Positions 11,967 through 23,145 of a stretch of DNA of 64,000 nt are shown here, one piece after another. Under the pieces are notes generated by a model, which made no database searches, had not been told where the DNA came from, and saw nothing but the letters and a program-made list of their open reading frames with translations. The position numbers and the translations under genes were made by a program. Numbering within the stretch: the first letter of the stretch is position 1; every line of letters starts with the position of its first letter. The stretch is from positions 246,062-310,061 of the forward strand of contig JANPYM010000002.1 in NCBI GenBank assembly GCA_025890175.1. The letters are read 5' to 3'. Origin of the DNA: Ciborinia camelliae (lineage: Eukaryota > Ascomycota > Leotiomycetes > Helotiales > Sclerotiniaceae).

Positions 11967-13904
11967 ATGAATGTACGAAACTAAACGTCTAATGAAAATC
12001 ACTCCCGAGAATATATGCAATAGGATTACCGAGTTTCATAGAAACTATGCATACATATCGGGAGAACGGGAATGGGAATGGGGAAAGGGATGGGGGATAT
12101 ACCCTAGCTATTGAGCTTTTAACTTCGCTTTATATTTCCTTGTCGTATACGTCTTTGGGGTTCAAATCCTCGATCGGGTGGACTCATGGGGCGTTTTGGG
12201 GGTGGATAAATTGGTGCATCTCTTTTTTATGCATAGCGAGGCATTCTTTGTTTTTTTTTAGTTTCTCGACCTCCATTCTTCCCTTTTCATCTATTTCTCG
12301 TTGGCAGTTGTTCAAAAGTACAGGCGATACAATTATCATGTAGGGTATGTCTATACGCATAGTATAAGCTAGGCTGGACCGGGTTGTCTGGCTAGGTGTT
12401 GGTCATTTCTTAGGGAAGGGAAGGGAAGGGTAGGAAAGGGGGGCGGCATGGAGTATACCCATTCTGTCTATACCAATTCCGATTCCGATTCCTAGCGATT
12501 TTTGAGAGCAAATTAGAGTCTCTTATGTGAAGCAGCAAATTGCTTACTTCAGGCGCCGCAAGCGCTTGGTAGGTCTGAGCTACGATGGGCGCTTTGCCTT
12601 TTGCCTTTTGCTTTGGCTTTAGCTTTGGCTTTAGGGATGGGGGTGGATGGGAAGGAGTAGTAGTCGTGATATATTTATCACTTGCTCGGTGATACAATTA
12701 TAATACATACATACATACGTTCCGATCTTTTCCATTCCATTCCATTCCTCTCCGTTTCGTTTCGTTCCGTTGCTTTGCTTTGCTTTGCTTTGCTAAAGGA
12801 CTTTGCGCGACGAACGGATGGGAAGGAGTTGAGTGGATATTAGGTACTAGGTACTAGGTACCTACCTATGATTAATGAATGAGTAAATGAATGAAATGAA
12901 TGAAAAATAAAATGATGAGAATTCCAAGGTTATCAGAGTGATTGAGATTTAAGGTTGAGATTCAAGGTTGTGAATCAAGGTTGGGAATTGCTGGGGTGCT
13001 GGGGTGCCAGCTGGGATGGTGGGAGGGAATTGCTGGGATATGACTCCTCTCTTCTCTCTCCTCTCTCCTCTTTTTTTATCCCTATGATGGCCTCATCCTC
13101 ACATCTCCATTCTTCTACAAAAAGTATAGATCTTTTATATATTTCATATAATACATATAAAATATTATTATAAAATAGTTCTACGTACCGTACACTAGCT
13201 CGATAGCTCGATAGTCACTAGCTCGATAATCACGACAACAATACAATATGTTCAACATCATGTCTATAATATTCTTAGATGAGTTTTTCCTTTTCCTTTT
13301 CCTTTTCCTTTTCGTACGGCTGGATATATATATATACACATATACCTAGGAGCATATATATACCTATACCTATACCTATACCTACCTACATATATATTTG
13401 ATCAAGGAAAGAGGAAGAGAGAAGATAAAAGATAAAAGAAACGAACATTTCTCTTGCAACTCTATTATATATTCAAAATCACAAGGCATATGCAATAATG
13501 CACCCCGGCCATCAAAGAGCCATCAAATCAAATCAAATCAAGTCAAGTCAAGCCAAATCAGAACCATTTCCTTTTGAGCAAAAAGTATCCACGCTGTGTA
13601 GATTACTACGAACTAGGTATTATACATATCTAGTTCATAAATGATAAGTACCTATTAAAATCCAAACGCCAATTCCATGCCATGTTAAAACCTGGCATCA
13701 TCATTCTGCATGTACAACCGTTCTTTTTCTTTCTCTTTCTCAAAATAATATTATACAATGCTATGTGGTATAATAATATCTCTCCCCTGCCTTTTGTTCT
13801 GTTTTTTTTTTTCTCGTCGAGTCTCGTATATTACAATATCCCCTGTCTTGCTTTCAAACTCGCATCGAGATTCGAGGCTCATGCTTGGAAATCGTATTGA
13901 TGGC
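11967..13904. other. Intergenic, rich in simple repeats
   Basis: This is the space between two convergent genes. It holds short tandem runs: TTCCA/TTTCG/CTTTG-type repeats at about 12725-12795, GGTACTA runs at 12841-12868, (CCTTTT)4 near 13285-13315, and TA/CCTATA runs at 13325-13395. No gene recognised. Confidence 0.65.
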
Positions 13905-15144
13905 TTAGGTGCCGGGGTAAGGTTCAACTTTTGCAGGTTTCTGAAAAGGTGATTTTACCCTATTCCAAAACGTGGTCGACCGTGTGGTTGGGTTTGCTTG
14001 TGGCGTTGTTGTTGTGGTGGTTGCACCTGTTCCCCTTTCTGGGTCGGCGTGAGCCTTTTCACCAGAAATATCGCCGGTGGGAGTGTTACCGGCAGCGTTT
14101 GGTGCTTGTGGCGTTGCTGCTGTTGTTGTTGTGGTAACACCTGTACCTCTTTCTGGGTCGGTGCGAGCTGTTTCATCAAAAATACCACCGGTGGGAGCGT
14201 TTCTGGCAGCGGTTGGCTTGGCCGATCCACTGGATCCGTCGGTCCCTTCCGTGAAATTAGGGTCGGGACTAGGGATAAATTTGGGATATCGGTCGGGGTT
14301 AACTCTAGGGTCGTCTTTAGGTCCGTAATTGTCAGCAAAAACTCCATGCTTCTCGTTATGAGCGAGAGATTTCCACATGATATATGTACTGGAAATGGGC
14401 GATTAGCTCGTGTTTACAATGATAGATAAAGTGAGAAGAACTGACCTAGCGAATGTGCCTAGCATACCGACCCACAAAAGTACTGTGGAGGCAATGCATT
14501 TTGCATTTTTACGGTATATAGGAGTCGGGGGACCATTCATATCAAAAAATACTTGTGCTTCTGAGTTTGTCAAGCCATCGATGGTTGCACGTTGTGTGGC
14601 TACAATAACCTGGACCGGAATAATTAGCAACTGGAGTACGTGAGATGATATAGACTTACGGTAACAGCGATAGCATCTGCGAAAGTAAAGATGCACATCA
14701 AAACCGAACAAATCCTCCACGCAAGCCTCACATCGGAAGATTCCTTACGTTGGGGAAAGAAAAGATCGAAAAAGAATCCGGAACCAAAGATTGTAGCAAC
14801 TGCTATACCGACAAAAATGTTGAATGACATGACTCCAACAATATCTGAGATTGAAGTATGTACCCCGTTGCGTGTTTGTATGCCATCTCTTTGATCAATA
14901 TAACCTGAGATGGGATTACGGTTAGTCCATGGCCTCGAGGATTGATATTGAGTTTTGATAGGAGATTCTCACCACTGAAAGCAGCAGTTCCTACAGATTC
15001 TGAACAGATACAGAATATCATGGCAATTTGATAGACGATCATCTTAGTTCTGCGCAGATAGTAGATATCATTGAACATGTACGACCCCTTGAACTTTCCC
15101 CATTTCACGTCATCGAGATGTAATCCCCATATTATTTTGGCCAT
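13905..15144 (-). CDS. Four-helix membrane protein with Thr-rich repeated tail, function unknown
   Basis: I do not recognise a named family. Four exons join in frame: a first exon from MAKIIWGLHL at 15144, a second beginning GYIDQRDGI, a third beginning VIVATQRATI, and a last beginning TYIMWKSLA and ending at 13905. Four hydrophobic stretches are visible: VYQIAMIFCICSES, FNIFVGIAVATIFGSGFFFD, WRICSVLMCIFTFADAIAVT and ASTVLLWVGMLGTF. The hydrophilic tail has two copies of a unit with PTGxIxxExAxxDPERGTG followed by a threonine run, so it has grown by internal duplication. An upstream in-frame ATG at 15177 would add 11 residues. The layout suggests an integral membrane protein with a long soluble C-terminal tail. 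Confidence 0.65.
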
Positions 15145-16648
15145 TTTGGAAGATTGAAATTGAACTTTACTTCGCAATTCAGGAAGTGAATGATAATAAC
15201 TGTTGTTTGAGAGTGGGTTGTTCTTTGCCTTGAAAGGTATTCCTCATAAGGATAATGAGTTTATCGATGAAAGATTAATAAACAAAAAGGATTGCTTTAT
15301 TGATCAATGGAAATAATCGGATATTTAATAGCCAAAATTCAAGCAAATTGGAAATTTGTCTTGTTGAATATAAGAGAGAGAAAGGAGAGAAGGAAAATGA
15401 ATCATTGATGAAGCTTGTCAACAAACGCACTTTGGTATTCTTAATGGAAAGGGAAGGAACGAACAACAACCTTTTTTCGTTTTATTTTTTTGGTTCCGGG
15501 TTAACTACGTCATATATAAGTGGCAGGAGCGATGTGACACAGTGAGAGAGAAAGAGAGAGGTGGTATCAAGACCGAAATTGGGTCAAAATGCAACTCAAG
15601 ATATGCCAAGACATGCAAACGGACTACCGGTATCAGTTCTTGTAGTAGATATATTTATCCTGTCTGGTACTTTGCTTTATTTAAATATATTTACCAGTGA
15701 TTGAAAGTATTTCTCATATTTGATAAAATGGGAATGATGTGAAAGTCCAGAGAAATCGGATAAAAGTATCTGTCAGCTCTGTTGATATGTAGTTGGTTGA
15801 GTTAAGGTTTAGGTTGAAAGTGTTGGTCCTGCTTTGGCTTCATGTGAAGGAAATCGGGGGGGAATCAAGACGACCACCCGAACGCTCGATCCAAGCTGTT
15901 GCATCATCTTTATCATCGTGCATCTCCTTCCCGCTTCTTCCCTGGTGTTGGCGTTGATAGTTCAATTACCTACTATATGCAAGGCACGAGTGGCTGGTGT
16001 TTGGCAAGGGATATGACGTTTGCAGCCACATCAATTGGACATATAGAAAACATCATGAAGATTAGAGCTTTATCGCTTGCGGAAAGGGGGACTTTGATAT
16101 GGTACTCCGATAACTCTTAATCTATAAACAATTACAATTACCTGCCTTATATAAGTAATGCGAGATAGTAAAGTATTAGAGAGAGAGATAAGAGCCGTTC
16201 GTACTCGTTTAGATGAATTAAATATCGTATAAATTTATTAAAATCAGAGAGATAGATATATAAGACTCGTTCGTAACTGTTCTTCGAATTAAGAATGAGC
16301 AGATGAATTGAATATTGTATAGATTGGAAGATTCATTAAAAATCTGTAGTATCATTTAAATTAAAAATATTCTATAATTCCCGAGTCTTCATCGCAACTT
16401 TTTCTAGCACTAGTAGCAAAATCCTCGTTGTCTTAAATTCCCCAATCAAATCCTTTTTGTTGCTATTATTAGCGAACCATACAAAGTATTTTGTCAGAAC
16501 AAGAGACTTCCTTCATACGACTTAGGTAATCAACATTCACATGGTTATTATCATGTGGCATGCATGCCAACAACACCAACATACCCCGCTGCTCTTTTAG
16601 ACTTCCAGCAGATTTGACTATCATTCTTTGGTTGGACGGCCACACCTA
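15145..16648. other. Intergenic, with a weak imperfect duplication
   Basis: No gene recognised. About 16174-16246 and 16247-16341 resemble each other (shared CGTTCGTA, GATGAATT and ATTAAAAATC-type blocks) and look like a diverged duplication. The rest is AT-rich spacer between the membrane protein gene and the 3' end of the MFS gene. Confidence 0.4.
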
Positions 16649-18374
16649 TTAAGCAGCATTGACGTCTTGACCTGTGGCCGACTTATCCTTCTCGACACCC
16701 TCGAGACCAAATTCCGTGTCCAAGGTTACCCTCATGTCCACATGCTTCTCTACAAAAACGGCCAAGAATCCTAATAACGAGAAAGCCAAACCGGCATACC
16801 AGACTGTACGCAGAGCACTGGCATATACACTCAGTGTCTGCTGTAGCGTCTGACCACTCAGTTCTTTAACATTGTTTGCATAAGCGTAGGCACCGCCGTT
16901 AGCAAGAGAGGTTCGTACATCTGCATCGGTTATGTTATCGAGGACCGCGTTAATGCGACTGTTAAAAACGATCGAAGGGATGCTCGCACCCCAAACAAAG
17001 CCAAATGAGCGAATGAAGGAATATGTACTTGTGGAGATGGCGGTATCGCTTTCAGGGAGCACAGCTTGGATCGCGGGTAGTTGTGTCGTCAACGGAAAGC
17101 CGATGCCGATTGCTGCAAGAATCTGGAAACACGCCCACGCAGCTTTACTAGAAGTACTCGTCATAGTAGAAAACAAGCCGGTTGCGATGGCAAGAAGCGC
17201 GAATCCAATCCAGTGGAGAGGTTTGTACTTGCCGGTTTTCGTCAACAAAGCTCCAGCAATGGCAGCACTGGGAATCATAAATCCGTTGATGGGTAGAATA
17301 TTAATCCCGGATTGGAGAGGAGACGCGGCGAGCTGTGACTGAAAGTAGAGGGGTAGAACGTATATACACCACTCGAGAAGAATTGATATTATGAAATCCA
17401 AAAAGTATACTGTGGCAGAGGTTCTATGAGCAAAAAGCCGCAGCGGCATCGTAGGCTCGGCACAATAAGCCTGCTGAACAAAGAACACAATCCAACCCAA
17501 ACAGCCAAGTGTGATCGGTAGTACGCCAAGATCCCCAGGGGTAAACAACTCCTCCTTGTATCAAGCCCAGAAGAATCGATGTTATAGACGCGATAAAAAT
17601 AGCGTTGCCCAAGTAATCGATGCGCGCTAGTGAATGCTTCCAAGTAGGAGATTTCTTCCACGAGACGCGCAAAAACGGTATGATAACCGCCAGGGTAAGA
17701 GCGCAAACTGGGAGATTGATCCAGAAAACCCATTTCCAAGACGTTCTGCTCACAATGGCGCCTCCAATGACTGGTCCTATCAGGGTACCTACAGCGCAAG
17801 CCCCAAGCACAATCCCCAGATATGTACTGCGTTCTCGCAGAGGAACGAGATCACATACAATCAAGTCGATCAGCATAATCATGCCACCAGCACCCATTCC
17901 TTGTACTAATCGTCCGGCAATAAACATAGCTGAAGTGTGGGCACCTCCTGCGATTCCACTTCCGAGGGCAAAAAGAGCGACCGAGAAGATCATCGGATAG
18001 CGTCTTCCGAAAATATTCGATATCTGACCGTATAAGGGTTGAATGGCAGTTGTGGCAAACACATAGGCATTCCCTAGCCAAATGGAGTTCTCTTGCCCAT
18101 TGAGTTCTCTAGTGATAGTTGGTAGGGCAATAAAGATGATAGTCGCATCAGTTGAACTGACAAACCCGGCGAGACAGATGCCAAGGAAGATGAGCCAGAA
18201 ACGTACACCTTTTGGGGTACTTGTCTCTTCAAGCTTTGTGGGTGTTTGAGGCACTTCTGTTTTGGGCGTCAAGTTGCTTTTGACTACAATCTCTTTATCT
18301 TTGAGCAAGTGTATTTGTGATGGTTTCTCCGATTTTAAATCGGATTGCGAAGAGTTTGGGACCTCTTCCTTCAT
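16649..18374 (-). pseudogene. DHA2-type MFS drug/metabolite exporter, frameshifted
   Basis: This encodes a 14-helix major facilitator of the DHA2 type, the class that exports drugs and fungal metabolites by proton antiport. The N-terminal half starts MKEEVPNSSQ, has a hydrophilic head, then the family motifs: SSTDATIIFIALPTI in helix 1, GQISNIFGRRYP (motif A), RLVQGMGAGG (motif B region) and GTLIGPVIGGAIV (motif C). The frame holds up to YPWGSWR near 17523. The conserved continuation VLPITLGCLGWIVFFV is in another frame, so one base appears to be missing at about 17520-17526. Both flanks are well conserved and overlap in sequence, and I found no GT-AG intron that would reconcile them. The rest runs to a stop at 16649. 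It is either a real inactivating indel or a sequence error; the neighbouring broken genes favour real decay. Confidence 0.7.
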
Positions 18375-18432
18375 TTTTGAAGTAGAAGATTGATTTTGTT
18401 GAATCTTAACTTGTCCTTGCCATCAGTTTCAA

Positions 18433-18504
18433 TTTCAAGTATCATGAAGTATTTGATTTCAAATATTATGAAGTATTTGATTTCAAGTATTATAAAGCAT
18501 TTGA
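18433..18504. repeat. 24 bp tandem repeat, three copies
   Basis: Three adjacent 24 bp units of the form TTTCAAGTATYATGAAGTAT plus TTGA lie at 18433-18456, 18457-18480 and 18481-18504, differing at a few positions. They sit in the 5' flank of the MFS gene. Confidence 0.85.
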
Positions 18505-19541
18505 TTTCACCAACGAAATATTTGTTGGTTGGCAACAGTAAGACAAGACACAATCTGCGTGTTTTGCCATGTTCAACAGGAGAGCTGCAATATGATTTGT
18601 TCTTCGACTAATTGCATAACTTATTGCATCTATTTCTATATATCTAGTCTGATTATGTTTTTTATTAACTTTCAATTGGAATTGATGTATTTGAATACCT
18701 TCTTTTGTAGCTGGTACCAATTTTAACACTGACTACGACTACAACTTGAAGCGAAGTCTCGACCCTTTAGACTTGGCAGGGCCGCAAGTTGCGCCAATTA
18801 GACGCAGCCTGCTTATTTTATACTGTATACAGCAGCCTGCTTATTTTATACTGTATACAACAACCGTGTCAATCAAATACATAACTAACAGCCTGCTTAT
18901 CGACACGGGAGGACCTACTTTCATCAAGTACCAAACTACTTAAACTTCTTATGCATCTTTGTGTCGATAGGAGTTGTGTACTGTAAAAGATGTGTATTGG
19001 AATGTTGAATCTCAATATGCACAGTGGAAAGGAGATACGCTAGTTCCAATCAGAATTAGCACGGCTAAGGGACCAAAAACCTACAACTGGACTTTTATAT
19101 CGACCTCTATAGAGTATATAGATTAACAATCAAAATATACAATATCAATTCAATCTAATTATTTATTTCTCAGATGTAGTATCATTCTAGGTCTATTGTA
19201 AGAATCTCGAAAAAACACAAACATAATATAGTATAATCTTGGATGAGATGCCCACTGATTGCTTTGCCGTAGACCTACAGCTGTGCCTCATCAGAATCAT
19301 GCAACATAATGCAGGTAAACTAGCCACTTGCATCAAGGCGTGATATGAAATCTCTGGTTGCCTATTGGGTTGCAAACAAAGTAAGATCTTACGATCACTC
19401 CTACGATGCTATGAAGTTTGGTCAAAGGCCGCGAACTCTAAGTTATCAACCCATTTCATTTTGATACCTCTAAGCAAGCTTTTCACGACAGCCCATTTCT
19501 CATTTCTTTTGCTTTCGTTTTCAATCATATACAAGCCCACT
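18505..19541. other. Intergenic with a 28 bp tandem duplication
   Basis: AT-rich spacer between the MFS gene and the hemerythrin-like gene. At 18805-18832 and 18833-18860 a 28 bp unit beginning CAGCCTGCTTATTTTATACT is repeated, and its first 12 bases recur at 18889-18900. No gene recognised. Confidence 0.75.
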
Positions 19542-20426
19542 ATGGCACCTTCTATGTACACCGAGACCCCACTCGCGCCAATTAATACGCCGAAATTCAA
19601 AACCGGCAAGGTAAGTAAATTCAAGCTTCCTGATGTGCGGCTTCTGACGGGTTTGATTAGACAGATCCATTCACGATTGAAGCCTCTCACATGGCATTGA
19701 GTCATAACTCATTTATCCGCGGTTTTAATAGTATATAATTTATCCGCGGTTTTAATAGTATATATCAACAAGCGCCACGCATCCAATCCCCAGTTGACAG
19801 AGAAGATTTCGTGGGTTATTGTATTGCGTGGGTTGACTGCGTCGATCAGCATCATCACTATGAGGAGACGGAGTTCTTCCCGGCCCTTGAGAAAGCAGCT
19901 GGTCGAAAGGGCTTGATGGAAGGCGCTGTAGATCAGCATGGTAAGTTATATGGACCCTTTGCCCGAAAACAAATCGTCTAATGAGTTTTTAGCCGCCTTC
20001 CACGACGGCCTAGAACGATTCAAGAGTTATCTCAAGGAAAAGGGGCCTGACTTCTCATCCCAAGAGCTTATCCAAATCATGGACTCGTTCTCCGAACCAT
20101 TGTACAACCATCTGAAGGAAGAGCCTCAAACAATTGCCGATCTCGCCCAGTACAACACTCCCGAAACACCTATCGACATCTTGGCCATAGCCGCCGAAGC
20201 TGGCAAGAAACAAGTCAATCTCTCCTTCTTTTTCAATATCCTTCCCGTCTTTTTCTTGAACATGGAAAGTGTTGAGTTCGAGAACGGCTTGTGGCATACA
20301 GCTTTTCCTCCCGTCAACAAACCCGTCAAATGGCTCATGACTAAAGGTGCTCCTATGTGGCAGCAGCGTCTTTGGCGCTTTGCAAGCTGTACCCCTGATG
20401 GCGAGTATAGGCAGTTGGCTGTCTGA
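19542..20426 (+). pseudogene. Hemerythrin-like (HHE cation-binding) protein gene with in-frame stop
   Basis: The product resembles fungal hemerythrin/HHE-domain proteins, small four-helix proteins that bind a di-iron centre. Exon 1 (19542-19610) encodes MAPSMYTETP and ends AAG before GTAAGT. Intron 19611-19660 precedes exon 2, which starts TDPFTIEASHMALSHNSF. A second intron follows DQH and the frame resumes AAFHDGLERF. Ligand-like residues are present: SHNSF, a histidine-rich HHHYEETEFFPAL segment and VDQHAAFH. In exon 2 the 27 bp at 19711-19737 is repeated perfectly at 19738-19764. The repeat creates TAA at 19736-19738 exactly at the junction; with only one copy the frame would run on to YQQAPR and the stop at 20426. 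No plausible intron removes the stop. The encoded protein would be cut at about 50 residues. Confidence 0.8.
19711..19764. repeat. Perfect 27 bp tandem duplication inside the hemerythrin-like gene
   Basis: The unit starts ATTTATCCGCGGTTTTAATA and ends GTATATA. Copies are 19711-19737 and 19738-19764, identical. The junction supplies the premature TAA. Confidence 0.97.
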
Positions 20427-20835
20427 AGTATCTCGTTTTCCGTCATTATACGTAGTTGCTCAGGGAGCTGGATGCTTAACCTCAAATAACATAGCCTGCG
20501 CGAGATTCTTCGGTTATTGAATTTCCTTTCGTCGAAGTGGATTACGTTTAATTTGTGCTTACCCGAAGCTCCATCATTTGATATTGTAGCACACAGGAAT
20601 AAAATTTTACAATCAAACTTCCTGGATCACTTATATAAGCTGAACATCATATTAACTGTACAGTGCAGTGTTTCTTTATCTTCTTTCCTATCTGTGAATA
20701 TGAATATCTAAAAGTTTCAGAAATTCTGTTCACGTTGAACAAATGGGATGTTGATTTATGGTGAAAGTTGAAGGTCCTAAAATGCATGTCAGGACCTTGC
20801 TTCGATTATGATATTGATTGGATCATTTTGAACTA

Positions 20836-21443
20836 CAACATAAATTTTTCAAGTCCAGCCATTTGGCCTGCTTTTTAGGGGCAGTATCAAGATCAAAATT
20901 CCAAACAATTCGAGCCAACACGAGTCTCAATTCTGACATCGCGACCGATTTGCCCAGAAAACTAGGTGCCCTTGCCCCGAATGGCTTCAAGATATTCGGT
21001 TGATGCTGCTCAAATTCAGTGGATCGAAGATCATGAGAAAGAAAGCGACTAGGCAGGAATTCTTTAACTCTGCCAATAACTCATCTATAAACTGTGAAGA
21101 ATCAAGGCACCTCACAAAACTTACGCCTTCTGGTAAATAATGGGCGCAAACTATATTTCCACCTTTGGGCAGCTTCTTCACACCAATCACCAAATTCCCT
21201 GTCACGAGAGAAATTATAAAACCGAGGCGGCTTGCTTTCCATAGCAGAGGACCGGGGATGGAAGCTAGGAGTGGAAGTACATATTGTAGAGAACATTCCC
21301 CGCCCAACACTAGGTGGAACTTTCAGGTCGATGAAGCATATATTTCCCCGGGACTGGTAGCTTACAAGAAGGAATATGCAAATCATGAGCTGAGTTGTGG
21401 ATGCAGAACGAGTGTCTGGTCCGAGAATAGAAAGAACGCCCAT
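20836..21443 (-). pseudogene. Cytochrome P450 relic: N and C ends joined, core deleted, haem Cys missing
   Basis: Reading the minus strand, a hydrophobic N-terminal anchor (MGVLSILGPD... from 21443) leads into a block matching the P450 start of the soluble domain, LASIPGPLLWKASR, in a shifted frame. After about 15 more residues (LGFIISLVTGNLVIG) it passes directly to PKGGNIVCAHYLPEGVSFV, the strand region near the end of a P450. A further shifted frame gives FLPSRFL, then NILKPFGAR and LGKSVAMSELRLVLARIVWN, the helix after the haem loop. The roughly 350 residues between, including the I-helix and the ExxR motif, are absent. At the haem loop the expected SCLGK reads SFLGK, so the cysteine ligand is lost. 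At least two frameshifts plus an internal deletion make this non-functional. It lies divergently, about 0.6 kb from the diterpene synthase relic. Confidence 0.75.
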
Positions 21444-22020
21444 GATTGCATTGTGTGCGGAAGCAGATGTTAGTCTCAAGTAAAGGGGCAGACGCTTGAA
21501 AATGAGAATACTAAGAATACGGTTGATATGAGAGTAGCCATAGTAAAGTTTGGTTTGAGGTTGCTTGTAGTTTCTCGTGCTATCCAGCTGCAGAAATGTG
21601 AAGCCAGGGTTTGTCGGATCCGCTCTTAGTTTCTGATCCTGCATCAACACGTACGAAGTATTGATACTCCACAGTCAACGAACTAAATTCCTTGCTAAAT
21701 TGATTGATCACAATCTAAATCCGGTTCGGCTCCGCACTTCTGTAGACCCTTAGAAAAACCTTAGTGATTATCACCATAGTCAATATAGCCACAGTTCTCC
21801 CCTATCAATTTCCCACTATTCCCTATACATCATATGCAATCTTGGCTTTGAAAAACGTCTCATCACTTCCATAGATAGCACATTTCAAACCCCAAATTCT
21901 AAAAGCTGTTAAACGATGGTCTACATTTCTTGTTGTGCACTACGACGACAGGTGCTCGTTGGAGCATATTTGGATAGAGAAGGTCACGCGTATGCGCCTA
22001 AAGTATAGTCGCACTATACA
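21444..22020. promoter_or_regulatory. Former divergent spacer between the P450 and terpene synthase relics
   Basis: This short spacer separates two oppositely oriented gene relics. It contains no recognisable class II (DxDD) terpene cyclase half. Part of the sequence just before 22020 may be damaged terpene synthase coding sequence. Nothing else was recognised. Confidence 0.4.
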
Positions 22021-23145
22021 TGGTAGGTTCCTTCAGATGGGGCGAGAGAGCCACAAATCTGGCAAATGTTTCAAGTGAAAAGGTCATCAAACTCGCAAAG
22101 TTTTTCTCTCAATTGCCAATGTTCTGCAAGGATGAAAGCTGGTGTATGGAAGCAGATGTCACAGCGGGCATGCTTTTCCTGCCACAACTCATACATATCA
22201 GCGCTGACATATTCCCTTCTTGCCAAGAAAAGATCAACTACAAGTGTCTCAAGTACAAACCTTTCACAAGGATTTCAACAAATCGACATAGCGCATGTCC
22301 TCTCTCAAATGACCTTCTTTGGAAGACGATGGAAAAATTGCATTGCCGGACTATCAGTTAGATGAGTCCATGGAAACTGTCTATGGCAAGGACGATAAAT
22401 TGAACAAGCTTGAAACAGTCAGATCCATCGTTCGTCGACTTTGCGAATTTCCATGTGCGGATGATGATTCTGTTGCGGATCTCTCAGGACAAGTTGTGAA
22501 TAGTAACGGATACCTTAATGGTAGCAGCGCACGTTACCGTACTGCATAGCGCCAGATTGATGGGAATTTGAAGATTACAGGCCCTGTAACTCTTGAACCA
22601 GTTGAAGCGGCCAAGCGGTCTTATTCCTTTTCACTTCCTTGTATCTTCCAACATACCAAAGTCATAAGGTCTCCGGATCACATTCGTCGACAAATCCATC
22701 GAGAGCTTGAAACATGCATGTTGACACACATTGACCACGAAGAAGATAACGCTCGCTTCTACGCCCAACAGCGCGAGCAGGAGGCATCCTCAGAATATTC
22801 TTACGACACCCCATCGCGACCTGGCATCAAGATAATTCCCTTCAGCTACCCAAGAAGCACTTACTACTATTCGGTACGAAATAATTCAGCCGATAACTCA
22901 CACAGTCCTTTTACTTACCTCTACTTCTCGTGTCTTGCCGCCCCCAAACCCGGCGAGCCTTTTTCCAAGGTGTGCGCCAACACTATTTTTCAAATGCTCT
23001 GAGCCGACCTGTTTCTCATTGCTGAATACGAGGGCGAGTGTCTGGATAATGCAATCGAGAAGTTGGGATGCGGAAACGAGGAGGATATCGAAGCAGGGAA
23101 TGTGGGAGTTATATCTGGGTGCCTTATTTTCTATTCTCCAAATTA
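22021..23145 (+). pseudogene. Diterpene synthase (fungal CPS/KS-like) class I domain relic
   Basis: Pieces in different frames resemble the C-terminal, class I part of fungal bifunctional copalyl diphosphate/kaurene synthase-type enzymes. In order they are: VGSFRWGERATNLANVSSEK then KLAKFFSQLPMF; EADVTAGMLFLPQ and ADIFPSCQEKINYKCLKYKPF; after a frameshift near 22340, DYQLDESMETVYGKDDKLNKL; after a stop at about 22547, RRQIHRELETCMLTHIDHEE with DNARFYAQQREQ; then TYLYFSCLAAPKPGEPF; and, in a third frame, AEYEGECLDNAIEKL. This order matches how I know the family to run. The N-terminal class II half and the start are missing, and several stops or shifts interrupt it. The assignment rests on remembered family patterns, so the exact product class (kaurene-like or other labdane-related) is not claimed. 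Confidence 0.6.

Noticed and set aside
17500..17560. An intron bridging the MFS frame change
   Set aside because: No GT-AG pair here joins the two frames without deleting a conserved membrane segment.
18371..18553. Short frame with EIKYFIIL-like repeated residues
   Set aside because: It follows from the 24 bp tandem repeat upstream of the MFS gene; no other support.
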